From Agapetus fuscipes (taxonomy: Eukaryota; Arthropoda; Insecta; Trichoptera; Glossosomatidae), in NCBI GenBank assembly GCA_951799405.1, contig OX637333.1:29904785-29968784 (forward strand): 64,000 bases of DNA, given 5' to 3'. The translations under genes were made by a program, and so were the position numbers. Positions 41,227-51,728 of this stretch are shown in pieces; within the stretch, counting starts at the first letter, position 1, and each line of letters begins with the position of its first letter. The notes beneath the pieces are model-generated. The model was not told the DNA's origin. It searched no databases and saw only the letters and a program-made list of their open reading frames with translations.

Positions 41227-42336
41227 ATGGCCACCAACAATAATTTTAAATCTGTACATTGTGGAAATGCCACCACTAATTTTCATAGAAAGAATGAATG
41301 GGTTTTCGGGACATGGAATGTAAGGAAGATGAATGATTGCAAGGAGAAAGAAATTATGAATGTAATGAAAGAGAAACGAATAAAAGTAATGGGTGTGACA
41401 GAAACAAAAATGAAAGGGAATGGTGAGAAAGTATTAGCGAATGGTGAATTGTATATTTGGTCAGGTGTGGAAGATGGGAATGAAAGGCAGGGTGTAGGTG
41501 TAATTGTGAGTGAGTGTGTGAAGGGATGCATAGCGGGTTACCAAAGAATTTCTCCCAGGATTTTGGTTGTTAAATTCAAAATTAACAGTTTGAAACTTTT
41601 CTTGGTGACCTGTTATGCTCCTGTTGATTCAGAGTGTATGGAGGTGAGAATGAGTTTTTGGAATGAGCTGAATGCGGTTGTGCATGAAAGGAAGAAGAAT
41701 GAAAACATTGTAATTTTAGGTGATATGAATGGATGGATAGGTGCGCAGAGGGATGAATGTTTGAAAATTATTGGTCCTGGTGGGAGAGGTGTAGTCAATG
41801 ATAATGGGCGACATCTGATTGCTTTGTGTGCGGAGCACAGTCTTTTTGCATCGAATACTTGGTTTCAGCATAAGGATGTGCATCTGTACACGAGGCAGAT
41901 TGTGGGAAGTCGCACAATCATTGACTACATCTGTGTGGATGAAAGATTGAGAGGAGCCGTAAGAGATAGCCGTGTCTACCGCGGGCCTGAAATAGGCAGT
42001 GATCACTATCTCTTATGTGCTAAAATAATGCTTGGTGAAGTAAGAAAGAAGAAACGCAAGAAGCAAGTAAGAATGACTAGAATAAAAGTAGAAAGGCTGA
42101 ATGAAGAAAATGTGAAAGAGAAGTATGTATCAGAGCTCCACAAAATTTTAAGTGTAAATGAACTTGAGAAGAATGTGTGTGGAAAAGATATTGAAAGCAT
42201 GTGGAAAGATCTGAAGGAAGGAATGATTGAATGTGCTAAAAAAGTATGTGGGGTAACGAAAGGTGGAAAATTGAAAGGAGATGCCTGGTGGAATGATAGA
42301 GTGAAAGAAGCTGTGAAAGTTAAGAAAAAGTGTTAA
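41227..42336 (+). CDS. RTE-1 APE-type endonuclease domain and linker
   Basis: 369 codons. AP-endonuclease-like motifs of RTE LINEs appear in order: VFGTWNVRKM (about residue 26), VTETKMKG (catalytic Glu, about 60), FLVTCYAPVDSE, VILGDMNGWIG (Asp/Asn, about 162-172), WFQHKDVHLYTRQ, IDYICVDE and IGSDHYLLCA (catalytic Asp-His, about 256-265). The enzyme would nick target DNA to prime reverse transcription. The frame ends at an in-frame TAA (42334-42336) after VKVKKKC. Homologous sequence continues in the same frame, so the stop is a mutation in a once single ORF. Start ATG 41227 is the first in frame. The element, not the host, owns this ORF. Confidence 0.88.
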   Translation: MATNNNFKSVHCGNATTNFHRKNEWVFGTWNVRKMNDCKEKEIMNVMKEKRIKVMGVTETKMKGNGEKVLANGELYIWSGVEDGNERQGVGVIVSECVKGCIAGYQRISPRILVVKFKINSLKLFLVTCYAPVDSECMEVRMSFWNELNAVVHERKKNENIVILGDMNGWIGAQRDECLKIIGPGGRGVVNDNGRHLIALCAEHSLFASNTWFQHKDVHLYTRQIVGSRTIIDYICVDERLRGAVRDSRVYRGPEIGSDHYLLCAKIMLGEVRKKKRKKQVRMTRIKVERLNEENVKEKYVSELHKILSVNELEKNVCGKDIESMWKDLKEGMIECAKKVCGVTKGGKLKGDAWWNDRVKEAVKVKKKC

Positions 42337-44223
42337 GAAAATTGGCTGAATGATAGAAATGATAGAAAGCTAGAAGACGAATATAAGATAGCTAAGAGAA
42401 TGGCGAAGACTATAATTTATGAAAGCAAGATGAATGAACAAAGAAAGATTGATGAAAGGATTAACAAAAGTTTCACCGACAGTAAGAAGGAATTTTGGAG
42501 GTGGATCAATGCGGATAGAAATAAATCTTCTGCATTGACCACTCCGGGAGTCAAAAGTGCTGCCGGTGAGATGGTATGGGAGAATGAAGAAGTATGCAAG
42601 AGATGGAAAAACTATTTTCAAGAAATTTTTGGCCAGGGTGAAAGAAGAATTTATGAACAGACAGATGAAGAGAATGAATTGAAGATTTTGAAAGAAAAAT
42701 GAAAGTGTCTATTTCACGTCTGAAAAATGGGAAGTCTGCTGGGTTTGATGGTATAAATGGTGAAATGTTGAAAGCAGGAGGTGAATGTGTGATAGATTGG
42801 ATGTTTGAATTATGTAAGCTTTGTGTGAATGCAGGAGTAGTACCGATGGATTGGAGGAAGGCAGTCATTGTTCCCATTTACAAAGGTAAAGGGGACAAAA
42901 AAGACTGTCAGAACTTCAGACCAATCAGTCTACTCAGTATACCAGGAAAAGTCTTCTGTAAGGTAATTATAAAAAATGTGATTCTGACTACTAGCAAAAG
43001 GGTTTCCGATATACAGTCCGGCTTTATGGCCGGTAGAGGCTGTGTTGATCAGATTTTCACTCTACGACAACTTGTTGAAAAACAATTGTCGGTGAGGGGG
43101 AAACTATTCACGGCCTTTGTGGATCTGGAAAAGGCTTTTGACTCAGTGGACAGAGGTATGTTGTGGGATGTTTTGAAAGCATACGGAGTGAATGGAGCTC
43201 TACTCAATGCGGTGCATGCGAACTATGAGAATAGTATGGCCTGCATTCGTATTGATGGTGAGTATAGTGAATGGTTTGAAGTTTTTAAGGGTGTAAGGCA
43301 AGGATGTGTGATGAGCCCATGGCTATTTAACATAGTCATGGACAAGTGTGTTCGAGATGCTAGACTTGATGATTGTGGATTAATGATAGGAGAGAGCAAA
43401 GTAAGCGTTCTACTGTATGCGGATGATGCAGTCCTTGTATCTGATTCAGCAGTGGAATTGCAAATGATGCTCTCTAGATTGAACGAAGCTTTGAAAGGTA
43501 ATAATTTGAAGTTGAATGCAAGAAAGACGAAAGTTTTGATTTTTGAAAGAGATTATGAAAATATGAATTTAAAATTAATGGAATGAATGTTGATGTTGTA
43601 AATGAGTTTGTATATTTGGGAAGTAAGTTTAAAAAGATGGAAGAATGACCGGTGAATTTGAAAGAAGAATAATGAAAGGCAGGTGTGTACTGGGTGCGAC
43701 CGCTTGCATCGCCAGGAACCAAAATCTCTCAAAAAATGTTAGATTGGCGGTGCACGGTGGTATACTAGTGCCAACCTTGATGTATGGAAGTGAAGCCTGG
43801 ACGGTGAGTGAAAGGGAAATTAGTAAAGTCCATACAGTAGAAATGGACTATCTAAGAAGTATGATTGGGAAAAAACGAAGTGACAGGGTGAGGAATGATT
43901 TTGTAAGAGAAGAATGTGGTGTAAGGGAAAGTGTGAAAGTGAAGATTAAAAGAAGTATGTTAAGATGGTTCGGGCACTTGGAGAGAATGAGTGATGAAAG
44001 ATTGACGAAGAAAGTATATGTTGCTAGAATAGATGGATGTCGTGGTAGAGGAAGACCGAGAAAAGTATGGAAGGATCAAATCTCTGAAATAGCGAATGAA
44101 TGGGATATCCAGAGTCATAATAAAAGGAGGACTTGTATGAAAAAGGTTATGACTCTGGATGAAATGAAAGAAGTATGCAAGGACAGGAAGAAGTGGCGGC
44201 TAATCTGCAATGTTGATTTCTAA
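42337..44223 (+). pseudogene. RTE-1 reverse transcriptase domain, frameshifted
   Basis: It continues the 41227 ORF past its stop. The linker at 42400-42702 reads KEFWRWINADRNKSSALTTP. A one-base loss near 42700 shifts frame. RT motifs follow in 42699-43586: FVDLEKAFDSVDRG, GVRQGCVMSPWLFN, LLYADDAVLVSDSA. A 7-base deletion near 43565 and a one-base loss near 43633 break it again. The C-terminal segment (43645-44223) carries VLGATACIARNQNLSKN and MLRWFGHLERMSDE, then GRGRPRKVWKDQI. At least three frameshifts and a stop make it non-functional. Confidence 0.88.
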
Positions 44224-44337
44224 TGTTGGTGTATTCATTTGCTACATTTTTTGCATAGGAAATTTTTGACTTTTTTTTGTATAGATTTCTTTGTAAGGTT
44301 TTGTTCTTTTTTATATTTAAATGTAATTTATTATTCA

Positions 44338-45052
44338 TATTCCTTGACTTATAGGTTGGTATGAGGCTGACCACCCATACTGTAAAAAATGGTTCACTTT
44401 GCCAATGTCACCCCTGTTTCAGGGAAGGTCGGCAAAAGTTGTGGGGCTTATGTTCATTTGAGGTTTGGATTTTATTTGTAAGTACACATTCAGCATTTGT
44501 AAGCGCGAACTACACTTGTTGGTTTGTGGGCATACATCTGAGAGCTTTAAATGAATATATCTTTGCAACTTAGATTATAGATTATATATTTATAGTTCCT
44601 TGACTTATAGGTTGGTATGAGGCTGACCACCCATGCGTAAAAATGGTTCACTTTGCCAATGTCACCCCTGTGTCAGGGAAGGTCTGCAAAAGTTGTAGGG
44701 CTTATGTTCATTTGAGGTTTGGATTTTATTTGTAAGTACACATTCAGCATTTGTAAGCGCGAACTACATGTGTTTGTTTGTGGGCATGCATTTAAGAGCT
44801 TTAAAAAAAAAATCCTTGCAACTTAGATTATAGATTATAGTTCACTTTTCCAATATTACCTCTATTTCAGGTAAAGTTGGCAAGAGTTGCAGGGCTTATG
44901 TTGATTTGAGTTTTGGATATTAATGTGCAAGTACACATGCGGCATGTAATCGGGTGCAAGCCCGAACTTATACGTGTCTGCTTGTGAGCATGTATTTAAT
45001 ATTATGCATCCTAAATATAATATATCTTTGCAACTTAGATTATTATTATCGA
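44338..45052 (+). repeat. Three repeat A copies in tandem
   Basis: 44338-44583 (A2, the RTE-1 3' UTR), 44593-44833 (A2) and about 44840-45052 (start missing). The second starts TTCCTTGACTTATAGG immediately after the AT-rich tail of the first. Confidence 0.8.
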
Positions 45053-45400
45053 ATAAGTGCTGATTTACTGATTTGAGAATTCGTGGATAAAACATTTTAT
45101 ATGGTGTAACTTTTCATACTAAGTGAACTAATTATAAGAAACTGCTCATGAGAAACTTCTAAACTACAGGATTTTTACACTTTTTTTATGAATTTAAATA
45201 TTTAAAAAATTGAAATGGTAAAACATGGTTTTAATTCACTTTATTCTTTTTGTTTTAGCTCCTACATTTTCGCCTAATGAGGCATCTTCATTCTTTTTTA
45301 TGTTCACTACCGCAGAAAACAGGAAAAAATGCATTTATCTGAGAAACTCATGTTAGCTTAATTGGTCATTTATTTAGGTGTCGATATATTGTTTCATTGG
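45053..45400 (+). mobile_element. MITE-P carrying a short insertion
   Basis: MITE-P blocks GTGAACTAATTATAAG and ATGCATTTATCTGAGAAACT flank an insertion at 45193-45293. TTTTTTATG occurs on both sides (45184-45192, 45294-45302). Confidence 0.65.
45193..45293 (-). mobile_element. About 100-bp element with hammerhead-like end
   Basis: Bounded by the 9-bp duplication TTTTTTATG. On the reverse strand it starts GAATGAAGATGCC, then TTAGGCGAAAATG. A homologue lies at 21095-21190. Confidence 0.55.
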
Positions 45401-45531
45401 CGATAAAAATAATAAATGTCTCTTACATTATGTGAAGAAAAAACATCAAAACACTCGTTTACAAAGTTAAATTTGCAGGAAAAGCTTAGTGAAGGCTTAA
45501 GACGAGTGTACCTCCTGAAGGTTTTCAGTGC

Positions 45532-45629
45532 TAGGGGTGTGCTGGGTATTTTCCCAGCTAGGGTTGTGCCTCCCCACACCGGCTGCGCGCGCAGTCTTGT
45601 CTATTGAGCGCTAAAACGCACACCCCTAG
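45532..45629. repeat. 98-bp block with perfect 12-bp inverted ends
   Basis: CTAGGGGTGTGC at 45532-45543 and GCACACCCCTAG at 45618-45629. GC-rich centre. No target duplication seen. Confidence 0.5.
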
Positions 45630-45699
45630 TACCTAACGTATACAAGCCACACAAGGGAGTAACCAAAAATATTCAAGAGCTATCAATACACAACGTTAC

Positions 45700-45747
45700 C
45701 GGTCCGTAGTCCAGTGGTAGCACTTCGGACTCGCGAATGGAAGGCTA
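45700..45747 (+). repeat. SINE-1 head fragment
   Basis: GGTCCGTAGTCCAGTGGTAG, cut where the reverse-strand SINE-1 begins. Confidence 0.65.
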
Positions 45748-45754
45748 AAATTAA

Positions 45755-46311
45755 TTAAAATTAGGCTGATTTATTTGGTGAGCGCTGTTTTTGTGTGTAT
45801 CACACCTCAAGAGCCCTCTGCGAGCTTGGTCGTCGCTGTAGAAAGCGCCAATTCTCAAGCAAGACCCAGTTGCTATATCGCTCCCCCAGTTCTTGTTTAC
45901 CGTATACGCCAATCTTATCAAATATGACTTTTTAATGCAGTTGTCTTATGAATCAAATTCTACACAATCTGAGCTAAGAAAACCCGTAAAACTCGATAAT
46001 GTGAGAGTTGTTTTAAATATTTTTTAAATAAATTTCTTGTTTTTATAAGACACATTGGTCCAGTACACATGCAAACATTGCTCATATAAAATTTTCTCAA
46101 TGGCGTATACGGTAAACAAGAACTAAGGCAGCGATATGGCTGGATGGACCTTTTGATGACCGGTCTTTGGTAAAGGTTTATGAATTTTTAAACCCAGCGA
46201 AGAGCAAATTTGAAAATATAAATGGTATATTTTTTGTGCTCCGCCGGGATTCGAACTCACGACTTTCCAGTTACAAGTCTGAAGTATTACCACCTGGACT
46301 ACGGACCGGTC
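45755..46311 (-). repeat. SINE-1 with tail b, split by MITE-G
   Basis: Head GACCGGTCCGTAGTCCAGG (46311) and body to 46135, then MITE-G. Remaining body and tail b lie at 45877-45755. Confidence 0.85.
45878..46134. mobile_element. MITE-G, complete copy
   Basis: 257 bp. Termini TCGCTCCCCCAGTTCTTG and GTTTACCGTATACGCC are mirrored by GGCGTATACGGTAAAC and AAGAACTAAGGCAGCGA. TA flanks each end, which suggests a Tc1/mariner-type duplication. Confidence 0.78.
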
Positions 46312-46339
46312 AAATTGATATTGTGAAAGAAACATTTAA

Positions 46340-46408
46340 TACGAATCACACATTGGTCCAGAACACCTGCAAACATTGCTCATGTGAAATTATCTCTGAT
46401 GGACATAA
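46340..46408 (-). mobile_element. MITE-G fragment
   Basis: CACATTGGTCCAGAACAC, CAAACATTGCTCATGTGAAA. Confidence 0.55.
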
Positions 46409-46708
46409 GACCGGTCTGTAGCTCAGTGGTAGCACTGCGGACTCTGAATGGGAAGGTTGGGGGTTCAAATCCCGGCGGAGCACAAAAAATACACCATTTA
46501 TATTTTCAAATTTGCTCTTCGCTGGGTTGAAAAATTAATATAAAGCTTTACCAATGAACGGTCATCAAAAGGTCCATCCAGCCTTACAGCAACTGGGTCT
46601 TGCTTGAGAATTGGCGCTTTCTACAGCGACGACCAAGCTCGCAGAGGGCTCTTGAGGTGTGATACACACAAAAACAGCGCTTACCAAATAAATCAGCCTA
46701 ATTTTTTT
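46409..46708 (+). repeat. SINE-1 with tail b, full length (reference)
   Basis: Head GACCGGTCTGTAGCTCAGTG, B box GGGTTCAAATCC. Body to CAAGCTCG near 46639, tail b GAGGGCTCTTGAGGTGTGAT, then AATAAATCAGCC. Confidence 0.9.
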
Positions 46709-46889
46709 TAAAACTTCTCGCGGCTTTTTCCCAGCTCCTTGAAGCCTTGAAGGCTCATGGCCTCCTGCACCGCAATCCTCCAGGACTCTCTGTATTTTTA
46801 TGCCTCCCTTCATGGTCCCCTAGAACTTCAGCGTCGTCTTCAACAAGTTCTCGGCAACTTTTCATACAAAAAAATAATACAATAATACA

Positions 46890-47024
46890 ATACGATCTAT
46901 AATCTAAGATTACATGCATTCTTAAAAGCAGAAACGTGTCTCGTTTGCACATGCTGCATGTGGACTTAAACTCAATCTCAAATGACACTATAGGTGGTGA
47001 GCCTCATACCAACCTATAAGTCAC
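46890..47024 (-). repeat. Repeat A, internally deleted
   Basis: GTGACTTATAGGTTGGTATG to ATCTTAGATTATAGATCG on the reverse strand. Confidence 0.65.
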
Positions 47025-47445
47025 TGATAAAGTAAAAAGCGTGCAGACAGGAAAATCCCACGGAGACATAAGAAAATTGTATAAACTTGGTAGAGATCCC
47101 CTTCTCTTCTCAATCTTGTTCCTCATTGCTGAAGGTTGTGACCCTAGTGGAAGCAACTATTCTTCTCTAGTTGTCTCTTGACTACGTTACCCACAGAGCT
47201 ACAACCACTGAAGTGCCTGCTGCTGTCTTCACTTTATCAGTCCATCATGTGGGTGATATTCCTCTTTCTCTCTTCCCTTTCAAGCCACCGATCATAACCA
47301 GTCGTTCCAGGCTATTCTCATTGCTACGGATAACGTGTCCAAAGAACTGAAGAATACGGCGTGTAAGTACATGTATTAGCCAGAGTCAAGTCATCCAAAC
47401 GTAGCTCCCGACGAATGGACTCGATGGTAGAGATTCCTTTAATCT
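47025..47445 (-). pseudogene. LINE C-terminal region, RTE-like, highly decayed
   Basis: The reverse-strand translation shows GISPTWWTDKVKTAAGTS-like residues (with stops) preceded by an RSDN segment and followed by NWRRIVASTR. This is the basic W-T-D-x-I/V...W-R-x-I-V pattern near the C-terminus of RTE-type proteins in insects. Many stops. Distinct from RTE-1 and RTE-2. Confidence 0.45.
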
Positions 47446-47454
47446 ACCATAAAG

Positions 47455-47633
47455 TTAAACTTCTTCTTCTTCCTCTTGTTGTAGGTTTATGATCTGTTTT
47501 TTGTGTAATTTACTCCTGTGATGCAAAAGACCAGCTATTCTTCCATATTTTTTGGAGGGTGGTAGACGCTTGCCGTCCGGTATCTCCTGTGCCACGACTC
47601 GAGCTCTCCTTCCTTCGTTCATACGGTCTATAT
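47455..47633. other. Unassigned stretch
   Basis: Reverse ORF 47455-47646 ends in a Glu run from a (CTT)n tract. No domain recognised. Confidence 0.3.
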
Positions 47634-47710
47634 CAATGATATTCAACCTTTTTTGGTACGTCCGCGGGCCGCACAGAAAAGCTTGCTGGGCCGCAGGTTG
47701 AGTATGGCTG
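47634..47710. mobile_element. 77-bp hAT-type micro-element
   Basis: An exact 8-bp duplication GTCTATAT flanks it (47626-47633, 47711-47718). Left end CAATGATATTCAACC; right end complement CAGCCATACTCAACC. The interior GGGCCGCACAG...GGGCCGCAG is typical of Charlie-like hAT ends. Confidence 0.75.
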
Positions 47711-47718
47711 GTCTATAT

Positions 47719-48042
47719 GGTCCCTCCATAGAGTTCTCATTTGTATAAGAGCCGATATCTTATACGAAGGAGAACCCCACACAAATACAAACAAATTATT
47801 CTAAAATAATTGTTATTTTAGGAGATACGCCATTGTATAATTTTCCTAGCATATCCGCTCTCACTCTCTCGCATACGCTCGGACTCCAATGGCAACGCAG
47901 CCTTGCATCTCGCTCTAGCACCATTGTCTGAGATCAGATGAGCCAACCTCTAATTTAACAAGAATAAGTAAACAACACATCAAAGACAATAGGACACGTA
48001 ATAGAATTGTATCCATTTTATCAATTCGACATTTTCAAATAA
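47719..48042. other. otp intron, unassigned
   Basis: No repeat family or exon recognised. Confidence 0.35.
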
Positions 48043-48310
48043 GCTACACACGTAGTGTTACCTCATTTACAAGTAAGGGGGATGGCCTTACACCAACCAC
48101 TTCGATTGAAGTGGGGGTCCCCAGCTCCCAAGGGGGCTGGTAGGTAGATACTCATTTCTTGTGAAGGTTGACTAATATTACCTACCGGTATTTTATTTCG
48201 GGTTTCAAATAAACACCGTAAAGGGAAACCATTTCTAACACCATCGGTGGGATTCGATTCCGAGCTCTCGGCGTGGAATGCAAGTATTCTACCAACTAAG
48301 CTATTGACCG
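48043..48310 (-). repeat. SINE-2, full length
   Basis: Head GGTCAATAGCTTAGTTGGTA (48310), B box GGAATCGAATCCC, body, end ACGTGTGTAGCTT. Confidence 0.82.
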
Positions 48311-49342
48311 AGCAATTTTGTTTTCATTATACTCGATTTTGAGTTTGTAAAAGGGCATTGAAGGTGCCTGGTTTTAGCTGGCTCTTCAAGTGGGATTCTT
48401 TCAAAATTAGTGATTGGCAATTTCAACCACAAGAAAAATCTCTACCTACAAGATTTTCAGCTCGGTTAGATACATGTTTTTTTACCAAGAAAATCAGAAG
48501 GATTTTTTTTAGTATTTGAATTAAGTTAGGAAATAAGTTTATTTTTTTAAGTATCTCTTTTAAACAGGAGCGGCGCTGGAATAGGGATGTCACCCCTCGC
48601 ACAGTGAGCTAAATTGGACGTGAATATTTAAATTTTATTTTATCGTGTGCATGTCACACCCCTACGCAGACAATGGCGGCATTGTACAAACATATAAACA
48701 TTATAAAACAACTAGGGATGCACTTTCTGCATCCTCCTTTACATTTTATGTAAAATCATTATTTAAAAAATGAGCTTAGTGAACGACGAGAAAAAATTGT
48801 GACGCATGCCCGCCATGGAACTCTCCGTGGAAAATCTAATCCTAAAATGAAGTTCAATATCCCCCTATAATATAAAATGCAACGGCCTCCCCATACAAAA
48901 TAGTTGTGCGTTAATGGCATTCAAACTGAAGAACTCCTGAACAGATGCACGTCATATTCACAACAAATATTGTTCAGGACTTGGGATGTGCTTCCTCATC
49001 ATAAGTAGATTTTAAATTGTTGTTTTTTAAATAAATAAACATGATCAATCACAACACCTTTTTATGTAAAACCTATGCGAGAAACAAAACTCATTTTGAC
49101 ATTCGAATTTCAAATCAATTGCCAGCACTTCAAGATAGGCTTCAAAGTTGCCATCGTTGCCATTGCCAAGTCGATTCTTTTTCGGTTGAATTCCGTTGAG
49201 TACCTACCTATATTCTTTATTTATTTCATAATTATACTTTAACCAGTTATAACATGTATTTTTTAGAAATAATGACGATCGATTAGGTCAACTTTTTATA
49301 TGAAACCGTACTTATTGCGGCATTTAATTTTTTTAAAGTATT
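48311..49342. other. otp intron, unassigned
   Basis: No repeat family or exon recognised across about 1 kb. Composition is ordinary AT-rich intron. Confidence 0.4.
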
Positions 49343-50395
49343 ATTACAATATACAATCTAAGTTGCATAGACGCATTAACATTTATAATTCATATTCAAT
49401 GCACTCCTCTTCGGAGACACGAGTGAGTTTGCGCTAACAAATGCTGCATGTGTATTTACAAATAAAAATTTCAGCCTCTCATGACCATAAGCCCTGCAAC
49501 TTTTGCTGACCTTTTCAGAAACAGGGGACACATTTGTTAAGTGAACCCATTTATGCGATATGGGTGGTAAGCCTCATACTAACCCTTAAGTCAAGGAATT
49601 TGAGTTTGAAAAATCCTTAAACAACGGTAATCTTAATTTATAATATAAAGTTGCAAAAAAAGTTATTTGATGATTCAAATTGAATGCACGCCCACAAACT
49701 GGCAAATGTCATTTCACGCTAACATATAGTTGTGGCGCTTGATTTTTTTTAAATATTAGAATATATAATCTAAGTTGCACAGATACAATAACTTTTATAA
49801 TTCATATTCAATGCATGCCCCCCTGGAGACATGAGTGGGTTCGCGCTTATAAATGCTGCATGTTAACTTACAAATTAAAATTAAGGCCTCTAATGAACAT
49901 AAGCCCTGCAACTTTTGCCAACTTTTTCAAAAACAGGGGAAACATTTGTCAAGTGAACCATTTTTTGCGATATGGGTATTCAAGCTCATACTTACCTATC
50001 CGTCAAGGATTTGAGTTTAAAAAATCCTTCAACAATGTTAAATTTAATTTATAATCTAAAGTTGCAAAAAAAGTTATTTGATGATTCAAATTGAATGCAC
50101 GCCCACAAACTGGCAAATGTCATTTCACGCTAACATTTAATTGTGGCACTTGATGTTTTTAATTTTAGAATATAAATCTAAGTTGCATACATACATTTTA
50201 TAATTCATATTGAATGCATGCCCCCAAGCAGACATGAGTGAGTTTGCGCTTACAAACGCTGCATGTGTAATTACAAATAAAAATTTAAGCCTCTCTTGAC
50301 CATAAGCCCTGCAATTTTGCCGACCTTTTCAGGAACAGAGAAACATTCGTTCAGTGAACATTTTTTTAGGTATGGGAGGTCAGCCTCATACCTCA
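49343..50395 (-). repeat. Tandem array of a repeat A-containing unit, about 410 bp
   Basis: Unit = diverged repeat A plus a linker (AAAGTTGCAAAAAAAGTTAT, GCACGCCCACAAACTGGC). Repeat A tails start near 49354, 49767 and 50175, giving periods of 413 and 408. About 2.5 units. Confidence 0.75.
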
Positions 50396-50534
50396 TGCTT
50401 CATACAAGATACTCAGAACATGAAAGAACTAAATAACCCTTTTTCCGCAATTTTTTTTTCAAATTACTTCTTAAAGCATTTAATTACTATGAAGGAGGTG
50501 TGAGGAAAAATTATTGCGAAGCCAGACTTACACT

Positions 50535-50583
50535 GCCCGAAGGGCCTAGCAGACAACCGTGCGCAGCACGGTCAGTCTGCTAG
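50535..50583. repeat. GNA-triloop hairpins ending CTAG
   Basis: GCCC-GAA-GGGC (50535-50545) then CTAGCAGAC (50546-50554) pairing with GTCTGCTAG (50575-50583) around CCGTGC-GCA-GCACGG (50557-50571). The outer stem ends in CTAG followed by T, as at 11769. Confidence 0.55.
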
Positions 50584-50589
50584 TAATAT

Positions 50590-50656
50590 GTAAAGTTCAA
50601 TAATATGAATTTCAATAATATGAAGTTCAATAATATGAATTTAAAGTTAATAATAT
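50590..50656. repeat. Short imperfect tandem repeat
   Basis: TTCAATAATATGAA repeated about four times with drift. The solo LTR inserted at its end. Confidence 0.65.
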
Positions 50657-51119
50657 TGTAATGTAAATAGTGGATTAATATAGGTATACATCATAGGTAG
50701 TAATAGTTATCATAGCGTTATGTCAAAAGTAGGTTAATATAGGTGTACCAATACACCACAGATCACGGAATATAAAGTGTACACCGTAGGTAGCAATAGA
50801 CCTAAGAAATCTAGAAATTAAATGATCCTTTTGTAGTCTCGAACTTGGTAGAATATTCGGGAATGTGCTGGCAAAATTAGTCACTGGAAAGTACTGTCTG
50901 TGAAGTATATAAGGCGGAGAATTGAGTGTGCTAAGCGAGTGCGATAGTTGGCTTTGATTGAAGAGTGTAAGCGATACCAAACTGTGAAAAATAAATTTGT
51001 GTTACCAAAAGAGTTAAAAATAAATGTAAATTTGTAAAATTAATTAAGTGCAAATAAAGATCCTGAAAGAAGGCCTGTATATTTTAATTTAGAGACTTTT
51101 CGAACCTAAAAACATTACA
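50657..51119 (+). mobile_element. Solo LTR, Gypsy/BEL-like
   Basis: 463 bp, TGTAATGT...ACATTACA, with exact 4-bp duplication ATAT (50653-50656, 51120-51123). TATA box GTATATAAGGCGGAG and several AATAAA signals. No internal coding region. Confidence 0.85.
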
Positions 51120-51124
51120 ATATG

Positions 51125-51305
51125 AAGTTCAAATAAGCTCATAAAAACTGGTAAGTCTCCGAATGATCCTTAATGACTGGGTTGTGAATGAGTGTATTAT
51201 AAACCAAAATATAAGAGTGAAAGTACAGAAGAGTAAAATGATATTGTACGGGCACGAAGAAGGAAAAGAATGGACGGTGAATAACTCAGAAAAGGGGAAT
51301 GTCAA
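51125..51305 (+). pseudogene. RTE-2-like ORF fragment, decayed
   Basis: NDWVVNECIINxNIRVKVQ then KSKMILYGHEE parallel the RTE-2 stretch NEWVLNECGVKESVKVKVQ. Confidence 0.5.
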
Positions 51306-51317
51306 AGCAACTTAAAT

Positions 51318-51608
51318 GACAGCTCAGTTGGTAGAGTGCTCGCATTCCACGCTGAGAGCTTGGGCTCGATTTCCACCGAGGGTGTCAAAATTATTTACAG
51401 TTTCGTTTTTTATTTTAAATCGTTTATTAAAATACCGGTCAAGTTTACATGACCTGTTCGTGGAATGAGAACCTGCGTCTAGAGAAGAGAAACCCTGGAA
51501 ACGGCTGGCCTCATTACCTGTGAAAATATATAGGTTCCACTCGCCACATGTGACTCCCTCTGGGACAACTTGACGGAATGGTGCACTGTTTGTGTAGCTT
51601 AGTTGCGT
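51318..51608 (+). repeat. SINE-2, full length
   Basis: GACAGCTCAGTTGGTAGAG, B-box-like TGGGCTCGATTTCC, body, end TTTGTGTAGCTTAGTTGCG. Confidence 0.82.
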
Positions 51609-51728
51609 ACACAGCTGTTTTTAAACTGAAAAATGCAGTTAACAAAGCTGAAGTAAGAACCTAAATCTTTTTCCCCTTAACAGTTTTCTGTCTTGTTTTT
51701 TTTGCTCCTGCAGAATCGTGTCACGACA

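Larger units (their letters stand above)
41085..44583 (+). mobile_element. RTE-1 LINE, longest copy
   Basis: About 3.5 kb: short 5' leader, endonuclease-RT ORF (41227-44223, broken) and 3' UTR ending in repeat A (44338-44583). The layout and size fit the RTE clade. The 5' edge is uncertain, because I see no target duplication. Confidence 0.8.

Noticed and set aside
41227..42336. A host AP-endonuclease gene
   Set aside because: The motifs are those of RTE LINE endonucleases, the frame continues into a reverse transcriptase, and the locus ends in the RTE-1 3' UTR.
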